A DNA stretch of 13,084 nt, taken from NCBI GenBank assembly GCA_030614505.1, contig JAUWTX010000030.1, positions 1-13,084 on the forward strand. The letters are read 5' to 3'. A model generated the notes under the pieces. That model searched no databases. It was not told where the DNA came from and saw only the letters and a list, made by a program, of their open reading frames with translations. Of the stretch, positions 1 through 5,330 are shown piece by piece. Within the stretch, counting starts at the first letter, position 1. Every line of letters begins with the position of its first letter. A program made the translations under genes and the position numbers. The DNA comes from Desulfuromonadales bacterium. Its GTDB lineage: Bacteria > Desulfobacterota > Desulfuromonadia > Desulfuromonadales > BM103.

Positions 1-61
1 CAACCGACGAATCAACCCCGCCGCTCATAGCAACAACAACTCTTTTACCTGGTTCAATCAT
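1..61 (-). CDS. mnmA: tRNA-specific 2-thiouridylase MnmA, N-terminal fragment (runs off the left edge)
   Basis: Only the first 20 codons are inside the window. Read on the minus strand from the ATG at 61-59 they give a short basic lead, a hydrophobic VVVAM strand and then SGGVDSSV, the PP-loop ATP-binding motif of MnmA. MnmA adenylates and thiolates U34 of Lys, Glu and Gln tRNAs, using sulfur that originates on the IscS cysteine desulfurase. The position directly downstream of iscS-iscU on the same strand fits that role and matches the order known in Geobacter. No Shine-Dalgarno sequence precedes the ATG. A TATACT hexamer at 75-70, eight bases before the ATG, could be a -10 box giving a very short or absent leader, but no good -35 was seen. 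Other PP-loop enzymes (TilS, GuaA, NadE) share the motif, so the assignment rests on motif plus neighbours. Confidence 0.85.
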   Translation of the reverse strand, partial: MIEPGKRVVVAMSGGVDSSV

Positions 62-79
62 AGTTGAAAAGTATACAGG

Positions 80-139
80 AGACAGGAGACAGAATACAGA
101 AGGGGAAAGTAGATTTTGCTTTTATTCTGTCTCCTGTCT
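80..139. repeat. Perfect 17-bp inverted repeat in the iscU-mnmA spacer
   Basis: The arms at 80-96 and 123-139 are exact reverse complements (arm core GACAGGAGACAGAATA), separated by a 26-base loop. The left arm contains a small direct repeat of GGAGACA. No run of T follows on either strand, so this is more likely a dispersed palindromic repeat than a terminator. It lies between the iscU terminator and the mnmA start, so it may sit in the mnmA promoter region. Confidence 0.8.
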
Positions 140-144
140 TCCTC

Positions 145-174
145 AAAAAAAAAGGGCACCTCAGAAGACGCCCC
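145..174 (-). terminator. Intrinsic terminator after iscU
   Basis: On the minus strand a stem starting GGGCGTCT pairs (with two G-T wobbles) with AGGTGCCC across a TCTG loop, and is followed by nine T residues (145-153 on the plus strand are nine A). It begins about 30 bases after the iscU stop, so it should end the isc transcript before mnmA. Confidence 0.8.
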
Positions 175-204
175 AACCTAATGTAACATCTGAAGAGTTA
201 CGCC

Positions 205-573
205 CTAACCATTCTGTTCTTTATAGTTTTTAATTGCCTCATGCAGGGCATCAGCCGCCAGGTTCGAACAATGCATCTTCTGAGCCGGCAAACCATCGAG
301 GGCCTCAGCAACAGCCTGATTGCTCAACTCCAGAGCCTCATCGATCGTTTTTCCAATCGCCATTTCAGTCACCATGGACGAAGTTGCAATCGCCGCACCA
401 CAGCCGAAAGTTTTGAACTTGACGTCCTGGATGACACCGTCTTCGACCTTGAGGAATATCTTCATGATGTCGCCGCAGGAGGCATTACCCACCTCCCCCA
501 CGCCGTTGGCATCTTCGATCTCTCCGACATTACGTGGATTGGTGAAATGGTCCATGACTTTTTCGGTATACAT
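205..573 (-). CDS. iscU: Fe-S cluster assembly scaffold IscU / NifU N-domain type
   Basis: A 122-residue stand-alone IscU-fold scaffold on which [2Fe-2S] and [4Fe-4S] clusters are built from sulfur delivered by IscS and then passed to target proteins. The three cluster-ligand cysteines are all present: C33 in NASCGD (with D35), C58 in FGCGAAIA and C102 in MHCSNLA. Length is normal for IscU; the C-terminal Nfu domain of full NifU is absent. The motif that in E. coli IscU is LPPVK, the HscA chaperone docking site, reads LPAQK here (residues 95-99), and no hscA/hscB genes are visible nearby. The ATG at 573 is preceded by AGGAGA (581-586). It follows iscS by 101 bases on the same strand and is closed by the terminator at 145-174. 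Confidence 0.95.
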   Translation of the reverse strand: MYTEKVMDHFTNPRNVGEIEDANGVGEVGNASCGDIMKIFLKVEDGVIQDVKFKTFGCGAAIATSSMVTEMAIGKTIDEALELSNQAVAEALDGLPAQKMHCSNLAADALHEAIKNYKEQNG

Positions 574-633
574 ATGTCTGTCTCCTTAACTCATAACAAA
601 AGCCGTTAAAGCTTCTTTGTTTGTTTTATTGGT

Positions 634-665
634 TCCACGCCACGCGCTACTCGCCACACGCCACG
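634..665. repeat. GC-rich short repeat in the iscS-iscU spacer (CGCCACACGCCAC family)
   Basis: The spacer holds tandem-like CCACGC units. It shares the 15-mer CTCGCCACACGCCAC (650-664) exactly with 7114-7128 beside the ABC transporter gene, 6.5 kb away. Two copies in unrelated spacers indicate a dispersed family. In the isc transcript it lies between iscS and iscU. Confidence 0.7.
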
Positions 666-674
666 TTTTACAAG

Positions 675-1889
675 TTAAATCCTTCGAATCGTCTCACAAG
701 TCTCACATTCGTCAGTTGTCTTGCCGCAGTTGTACAGAGGGCTCATATCACGAATGCGCTGCACCGTCGCTGGCAGCACTTCCAGAACTTTATCAATATC
801 CTCATCGATAGTTTCCGGCCCAAGACTGAACCGCGTACTCGAATGCGCCAAAGTAACTTCTACACACATCGCACCCATGACATGGGAGGGCTCAAGTGAA
901 CCGGAAGTACAGGCAGAACCAGATGAAGCTGCAATTCCGAACATATCGAGATTAAGCAGCAGGGATTCACCTTCAATATAAGCGAAGCTGACATTCAGGG
1001 TGTTAGGTAGACGCTGATCACGATCAGGGGTACCGTTCAATTTGATATCGGGGACTTGGTCGGCAATACCGTCTTCCAAACGATCACGCATGATGCGGAC
1101 ACGCTTATAATAATCCTCGCGCTCTGCTTCGGCCATCTCACAGGCCTTCCCAAGACCTGCAATCCCTGCAACATTCTGGGTTCCGGCCCTTCGGTTGCGC
1201 TCCTGATGACCACCATGAAGTAATGGAGCCATGCGCGTACCCCGGCGTATGTAGATTGCTCCAACACCCTTGGGAGCGCCAATTTTATGCCCGGAGATAA
1301 CCAGGAGATCGACATTGGCTTTCTGAACATCAACAGAAACTTTGCCGACAGCCTGAACTGCATCGGTGTGAAAACGAATATTGTATTTTTTGGCAATTTT
1401 GCCGATCTCTTCAATCGGGTAAAGATTGCCTGTCTCATTATTGGCCCACATAACAGAGATCAGAACTGTCTTGTCAGTGATCGCCTCTTCAAGATCAGCC
1501 AGATCGAGCTGACCATCCTTGTCTACAGGCAGATAAGTAACATCATAGCCCTCTTTTTCCAGAGCTTCACAGGTCTCCAAGACAGCAGGATGCTCAACCG
1601 TTGTGGTGATAATGTGGTTGCCTTTTCCCTTAAGAGCCGCCAGGGTGCCTTTGATCGCCATATTGTCACCCTCGCTGCCACAGGAGACAAAAACAATCTC
1701 AGCGGGAGAAGCGTTGATCATAGCGGCAACCTGTTCCCGAGCTTTTTCAAGAGCTCCCGACACCTGTCGACCGGCCCAGTGTACGCTTGATGGGTTACCG
1801 AATTGCTCTTTATAAAATGGCAGCATGACCTCAAGTACTTCAGGCCTTACTGGCGAGGTGGCGTTATAATCCAGGTAAATCTGTTTCAA
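675..1889 (-). CDS. iscS: Cysteine desulfurase IscS/NifS
   Basis: PLP-dependent class V aminotransferase-fold enzyme that removes sulfur from cysteine, forms a persulfide and hands it to IscU and to tRNA-thiolation enzymes such as MnmA. The 404-residue protein shows the family start IYLDYNAT, the PLP-stacking histidine H100 in TVEH, D176 in HTDAVQ, the PLP lysine K202 in SGHKIGAPKG, and the catalytic loop SSGSACTSG with C327. The start codon is TTG: it is preceded by a perfect GGAGG (1897-1901) seven bases upstream, it places the family-typical MKQIYLDYNA at the N-terminus, and the next ATG is at codon 22. The C-terminus carries an extra cysteine cluster (C388, C395, C398). It lies 93 bases after iscR and before iscU. 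Whether to call it IscS or NifS is a naming choice; no nitrogenase genes are visible. Confidence 0.95.
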   Translation of the reverse strand: MKQIYLDYNATSPVRPEVLEVMLPFYKEQFGNPSSVHWAGRQVSGALEKAREQVAAMINASPAEIVFVSCGSEGDNMAIKGTLAALKGKGNHIITTTVEHPAVLETCEALEKEGYDVTYLPVDKDGQLDLADLEEAITDKTVLISVMWANNETGNLYPIEEIGKIAKKYNIRFHTDAVQAVGKVSVDVQKANVDLLVISGHKIGAPKGVGAIYIRRGTRMAPLLHGGHQERNRRAGTQNVAGIAGLGKACEMAEAEREDYYKRVRIMRDRLEDGIADQVPDIKLNGTPDRDQRLPNTLNVSFAYIEGESLLLNLDMFGIAASSGSACTSGSLEPSHVMGAMCVEVTLAHSSTRFSLGPETIDEDIDKVLEVLPATVQRIRDMSPLYNCGKTTDECETCETIRRI

Positions 1890-1916
1890 TTTCTAACCTC
1901 CAATAGATCAATTTTG

Positions 1917-1991
1917 AATTCTTAATTTTAAATTGCTGAAAATACTTACCATCTTGATCAATGCAAAATTTAAAATTTAAAATCAAGAATT
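1917..1991. repeat. AT-rich inverted repeat between iscR and iscS
   Basis: The arms at 1917-1934 and 1974-1991 are 18 bases each and pair with one mismatch. The right arm overlaps the last three codons of iscR including its stop, so the element supplies the end of that gene. A short direct repeat of AAAATTT units lies at 1966-1978. No GC stem is present, so this is not a usual terminator. It could modulate iscS expression relative to iscR. Confidence 0.7.
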
Positions 1992-2420
1992 AGTCCCTGT
2001 CTTACCAGTTTTCCCCTTTGCTTCCAACGTCAACTCCTCCAATGTAATCGAAGAGAGAAAGTCTCGAATCCGTTCCGCGAGGCCATGCCAGACATTGTGC
2101 GTCACGCACTGATCATCGCAGACACAGCCATGTTTCTTGTCCATACAGGAAACCGGCACTAATGATTCTTCGACACTATCTATAATCTCATCGACCTGGA
2201 TCTCCTGCGCTGGTCGAGCCAGGAGGTAGCCACCGCCCGGGCCGCGCACACTCTTGACTATCTCTCCACGACGCAACTTGACAAACAATTGCTCAAGATA
2301 GGCCAGAGAAATACTTTCACGAAGCGAAATATCACGCAGAGAGACCGGCGACCCATCCGAGTGGAGATTCAGGTTGACCATGGCCCGCACAGCATATTGT
2401 GCTTTAGTGGACATTCGCAT
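1983..2420 (-). CDS. iscR: Rrf2-family Fe-S cluster regulator IscR
   Basis: Winged-helix transcription regulator of 145 residues that senses Fe-S supply by carrying a [2Fe-2S] cluster. The N-terminus MRMSTKAQYAVRAMVNL and the wing segment GPGGGYLLARP are typical of Rrf2 proteins. From the chosen start, cysteines fall at 92, 99, 101 and 105 with H108 in CVTH. This closely follows E. coli IscR, whose ligands are C92, C98, C104 and H107, so cluster binding is probably kept, with one extra Cys. I chose the ATG at 2420. A longer reading from GTG at 2435 overlaps the cysE stop and is less family-like. The gene starts four bases after the cysE stop, so the two are probably translationally coupled. 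It probably represses the promoter upstream of cysE, where an IscR-like site is found. Confidence 0.93.
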   Translation of the reverse strand: MRMSTKAQYAVRAMVNLNLHSDGSPVSLRDISLRESISLAYLEQLFVKLRRGEIVKSVRGPGGGYLLARPAQEIQVDEIIDSVEESLVPVSCMDKKHGCVCDDQCVTHNVWHGLAERIRDFLSSITLEELTLEAKGKTGKTGTNS

Positions 2421-2424
2421 GGTT

Positions 2425-3270
2425 CTATACCTCACCCTTCTCCGTTTTGCGAGTGCGAGCAGAACTGACAGCCTTGCTTTTCGGCCTTGCAGCAGAACTC
2501 CTGGATGTACTCTTGCGCTTGGCCGGGGCTTTGGGCTTGGCAGTCGCCTTGGCTGGAACTTTGGCCGACGGGGAAGAAGCCTTTGAAGGGGACTTTGTTG
2601 CAGGTCTGGACTCTGTTTTCTCCAGTCGATCGGTCAACTCCCCAACCTTCTTTTCCAGAACACGGATCTGATCAAAGAGGCAACTGATAGCCTTGGCTTC
2701 CGGATCAGGCATTTTGCCGTGTTCCAGATCGGGGCGTTTCTCTTCAACCTTCGGCTCCTGTTGCAGTACAACACGTCCGGGAATACCAACGACTGAGGAA
2801 TTTTGCGGGACTTCTTTGACGACAACTGAATTAGAGCCAATTTTGGCGCCGCTGCCAACAGTGAACGGACCGAGAACCTTGGCCCCCGAACCAATCACGA
2901 CATTATCACCTATAGTAGGATGACGCTTGACCTTGTCCCAGGTGACTCCACCAAGAGTGACACCATGGTACAGAGTGACATTATCGCCGATTTCAGTCGT
3001 CTCGCCGATAACAACTCCCATGCCGTGATCGATAAAGAATTTTTTGCCGATCTGTGCGCCTGGATGGATTTCAATGCCGGTCAAAAAACGACCGAGATGA
3101 GAGGTAAAGCGACCCAGGAAGTAGAATTCACGAGTCCAGAACCAATGAGCGACACGATAAAACCAGACCACATGCAGGCCGGGATAGCAGAAGATAATTT
3201 CCAGGACACTGCGCGCAGCAGGATCCCGATCGAATACCGAATAGATGTCTTCGCGAATAGTATCAAACAC
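2425..3270 (-). CDS. cysE: Serine O-acetyltransferase CysE with a basic histone-H1-like C-terminal tail
   Basis: Makes O-acetylserine from serine and acetyl-CoA, the first committed step of cysteine synthesis. Residues 1-60 form the N-terminal helical part (TIREDI, DPAARS). Residues 65-165 form the left-handed beta-helix of hexapeptide repeats, with DHG at 81-83, YHGVTLGG at 101-108 and KRHPTIGDN around 115-123. The enzyme core is the short form (about 175 residues). It is followed by a heptad-patterned helix at about 193-221 and then a 60-residue tail (222-281) made almost only of Lys, Arg, Ala, Ser, Pro and Thr: 18 basic residues against very few acidic ones, like histone H1. The GTG start is set by GGAGG at 3281-3285 and the family-like MFDTIRED. 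It is the first gene of the cysE-iscR-iscS-iscU operon, linking cysteine supply to desulfuration. The tail function is unknown. Confidence 0.93.
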   Translation of the reverse strand: MFDTIREDIYSVFDRDPAARSVLEIIFCYPGLHVVWFYRVAHWFWTREFYFLGRFTSHLGRFLTGIEIHPGAQIGKKFFIDHGMGVVIGETTEIGDNVTLYHGVTLGGVTWDKVKRHPTIGDNVVIGSGAKVLGPFTVGSGAKIGSNSVVVKEVPQNSSVVGIPGRVVLQQEPKVEEKRPDLEHGKMPDPEAKAISCLFDQIRVLEKKVGELTDRLEKTESRPATKSPSKASSPSAKVPAKATAKPKAPAKRKSTSRSSAARPKSKAVSSARTRKTEKGEV

Positions 3271-3280
3271 TTTGGCTCGT

Positions 3281-3285
3281 CCTCC
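3281..3285 (-). promoter_or_regulatory. Ribosome binding site of cysE
   Basis: GGAGG on the minus strand ten bases before the GTG at 3270. It supports the non-ATG start. Confidence 0.7.
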
Positions 3286-3300
3286 ACGTTCCGTTTTCGT

Positions 3301-3325
3301 AAAAACACCGGCAATAACTGCCGGT
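3301..3325 (-). terminator. Hairpin plus T-run between ilvA and cysE (ilvA terminator, possibly leader attenuator)
   Basis: On the minus strand ACCGGCA and TGCCGGT form a seven-base-pair stem with a GTTAT loop, followed by G and five T. It would end the ilvA transcript, but it lies downstream of the cysE promoter at 3342-3370, so any isc operon transcript also has to pass it. Confidence 0.65.
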
Positions 3326-3341
3326 TACAAAACCTGGTCAA

Positions 3342-3374
3342 TGGATAGCATACCTGAGTAAAACTGTCAATTAA
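3342..3374 (-). promoter_or_regulatory. Promoter of the cysE-isc operon overlapped by an IscR type 1-like operator
   Basis: On the minus strand a perfect -35 TTGACA (3370-3365) is followed by a 17-base spacer and TATCCA (3347-3342), helped by an extended -10 TG one base upstream. Bases 3374-3350 match the published type 1 IscR consensus ATAsYYGACTRwwwYAGTCRRSTAT at 21 of 25 positions by my count, including the GAC half and the TCRRSTAT-like half. The operator covers the -35 and spacer, which fits repression by cluster-loaded IscR. The operon encodes IscR, so this would be autoregulation. Confidence 0.75.
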
Positions 3375-3387
3375 TTTTGTTGTAATA

Positions 3388-4896
3388 TCAGAGAAATAAG
3401 TGATAGGCCTCGTTGTCAGTCTCTTCAACATACCGATAACCAAGGCTGTCCAGGAATGCCTGTAATTGCGACTCCTGTCCTGCCGGAATTTCCAGACCGA
3501 CGAGGACCCTGCCGAAGTCGCCACCCTGGGTCCGATAGTGGAACAGAGAAATATTCCAGTCTGCTCCCATCGTTGTGAGGAAACGAGCCGTAGCTCCAGG
3601 GCGCTCCGGGAACCAGAAACGGAAGAGGCGTTCACTACGAACATCGTGAGAACGGCCCCCGACCATGTAACGAACATGGGTTTTTGCCAGTTCATTGTCA
3701 GTCAGGTCAACATTTTCAAACCCGTGAGTTGTCAATTGCTCTTGAAAGGCACGACGTTGATCATCACCATCAATAGTTATTCCGACAAAAATATATGCTG
3801 AATTCCGGCCCGACAGACGGTAGTTGAATTCGGTAATATTTCTTTCACCAACAACCTCCCGGCAGAAGCGGAACAAGGAGCCAGGCTCCTCCGGAATAGT
3901 TACAGCAAAAAGGGCCTCCTGTTTTTCGCCGATCAGAGTCCGTTCAGCAACATAGCGCAGACGGTCAAAATTCATATTGGCACCAGAGTTGATAGCAACC
4001 AGTGTCTGGTCCGTAATATCCCGATCCCGCACATATTTCTTGAGTCCGGCCAAAGCAAGAGCACCTGCAGGCTCGACGATGGACCGGGTTGCCTGGTAGA
4101 CGCTTTTTATAGCACTGCAGATCTCATCAATATCCACCCTGATAATTTCATCAACATGCTCACGACAAAGCTCGAAAGTCAATTGACCGACTTCACGAAC
4201 AGCAACACCGTCAGCAAAGATACCAACGGAATCAAGCTTAATACGGCGGCCGGCGGCAAGCGACTGGGCCATGGCATCGCTGTCTATCGGCTCAACGCCG
4301 ATCACTTTAACTTGCGGGCAAAGAGATTTAAGAAAGACAGCCATTCCGGCAAGCAATCCACCACCACCGACCGGAATAAAAACAGCATCCATTCTGCCGG
4401 CACTCTGGCGTAGCAGTTCATTCGCAATTGTCCCCTGCCCTGCAATCACAAGTTCGTCATCAAAAGGCGGTATAAAAATCATGCCGGACTGGGCAACCAA
4501 AAGGGCACAGTGCTCTGCTGCCTCTGAATAATTGTCGCCGAACAAAACAACCTTGGCCCCAAAAGACCTGACTGCGGAAACCTTGATAGAAGGTGTCGTT
4601 ACCGGCATCACAATTGTTGTCTGAATGCCAAGCTTATGCCCGGAGAAAGCCACACCTTGAGCGTGATTGCCCGCTGAAGCAGTGATAATGCCGCTGGCCC
4701 TCTCCTCTTCGTTTAGATTGGCAATCCGATTGTATGCTCCACGTATTTTAAAAGAAAAGACTGGCTGAAGGTCCTCACGCTTAAGCAGAACGCGATTATT
4801 CAACAGTTCCGAGAGAAAAGCCGACTCCTCGAGTGGGGTCTCGATGGCAGCTTCATAAACCTTTGACGTGAGTATCTGTTTGAGAAGTTTTTGCAT
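3388..4896 (-). CDS. ilvA: Biosynthetic threonine deaminase (threonine ammonia-lyase) with two ACT-like domains
   Basis: PLP enzyme converting threonine to 2-oxobutanoate and ammonia, first step of isoleucine synthesis, normally feedback-inhibited by isoleucine. From the chosen start the protein has 502 residues. The catalytic domain carries SFKIRGAYNR with the PLP lysine K50, SAGNHAQG at 74-81 and the phosphate-binding GGGGLLAG at 177-184. Two ACT-like regulatory domains follow at about 328-404 and 422-492 (each with the EEPGSLFRF or ERPGATARF turn). Two ACT domains mark the long biosynthetic form. I chose the ATG at 4896 because MQKLLKQILTSKVYEAA aligns with known IlvA N-termini. A GTG at 4908 has a better-spaced AGGA (4914-4917) and would add four residues. 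It is transcribed alone, toward the isc operon. Confidence 0.93.
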   Translation of the reverse strand: MQKLLKQILTSKVYEAAIETPLEESAFLSELLNNRVLLKREDLQPVFSFKIRGAYNRIANLNEEERASGIITASAGNHAQGVAFSGHKLGIQTTIVMPVTTPSIKVSAVRSFGAKVVLFGDNYSEAAEHCALLVAQSGMIFIPPFDDELVIAGQGTIANELLRQSAGRMDAVFIPVGGGGLLAGMAVFLKSLCPQVKVIGVEPIDSDAMAQSLAAGRRIKLDSVGIFADGVAVREVGQLTFELCREHVDEIIRVDIDEICSAIKSVYQATRSIVEPAGALALAGLKKYVRDRDITDQTLVAINSGANMNFDRLRYVAERTLIGEKQEALFAVTIPEEPGSLFRFCREVVGERNITEFNYRLSGRNSAYIFVGITIDGDDQRRAFQEQLTTHGFENVDLTDNELAKTHVRYMVGGRSHDVRSERLFRFWFPERPGATARFLTTMGADWNISLFHYRTQGGDFGRVLVGLEIPAGQESQLQAFLDSLGYRYVEETDNEAYHLFL

Positions 4897-4941
4897 GAGA
4901 TTCAACACTAAAGTCCTGTAGATGAGTGTTAGCAATTCAAC

Positions 4942-5109
4942 CTAAGAGACTGTCGGACTATCCATAACCCGGCTGCAAATCCGGCTGTTTGGCCCATATT
5001 TCAGCTCCTTTTCGACCAATAGCTACGGCTATTACTCTCAAACGAGCTAAAATCTGGCCTCAAACTTCCAAATTTTCGCTTCGGCCCGTATAGTCCGACA
5101 GTCTCCTAG
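4942..5109. mobile_element. MITE-like element with near-perfect terminal inverted repeats
   Basis: This 168-bp non-coding block is bounded by 20-base inverted repeats (4942-4961 and 5090-5109) that pair with one mismatch; the core GAGACTGTCGGACTAT is exact. Inside are CCGGCTG repeated twice (4969-4975 and 4981-4987), an imperfect inner inverted repeat from GGCCCATATTTCAGCT to AGCTAAAATCTGGCC, and a central hairpin AATAGC-TACG-GCTATT. The whole could fold as one long cruciform. No transposase is present. It occupies the ilvA upstream region, so it would be within the ilvA leader if the promoter lies beyond it. Confidence 0.75.
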
Positions 5110-5229
5110 AGACAGAGGATAAGTGAAACGTCTGATGATTACAAGAAAATGGATGTCAATTAGAGGCCGGCCCGTGCGTATTCACAAAGAAAATCACATT
5201 ACATATTAAACATTATTTTCACTTAATTA
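5110..5229. other. Intergenic stretch between the MITE-like element and the fumarase promoter
   Basis: This is the rest of the 395-base gap between ilvA and the fumarase gene. I see no gene or RNA. A TTGACA on the minus strand at 5159-5154 could be an ilvA -35, but I find no convincing -10 at proper spacing. The last third is AT-rich. Confidence 0.4.
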
Positions 5230-5258
5230 TCGACAACTGTATACAGTTTCGATATACT
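5230..5258 (+). promoter_or_regulatory. Fumarase promoter with a palindromic operator in the spacer
   Basis: A -35 TCGACA (5230-5235) is separated by exactly 17 bases from a -10 TATACT (5253-5258), each matching the sigma-70 consensus at five of six positions. The spacer contains the perfect 14-base palindrome AACTGTATACAGTT (5235-5248). Its GTATAC core resembles operators bound by GntR/FadR-type repressors. The regulator is not identified. Confidence 0.7.
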
Positions 5259-5330
5259 TCGTCATCAGTTTTTATCTGGGGTTACGCTTGCCCGGAGAAA
5301 CATTTCATGTCGTGACAAAGGAGAGAAATC

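Noticed and set aside
3081..3695. Minus-strand open frame of 204 codons spanning the cysE-ilvA junction
   Set aside because: It overlaps both real genes in a different frame and shows no family features.
5154..5159. TTGACA on the minus strand as the ilvA -35
   Set aside because: No acceptable -10 lies at 15-19 bases; it is mentioned only as a possibility in the spacer entry.
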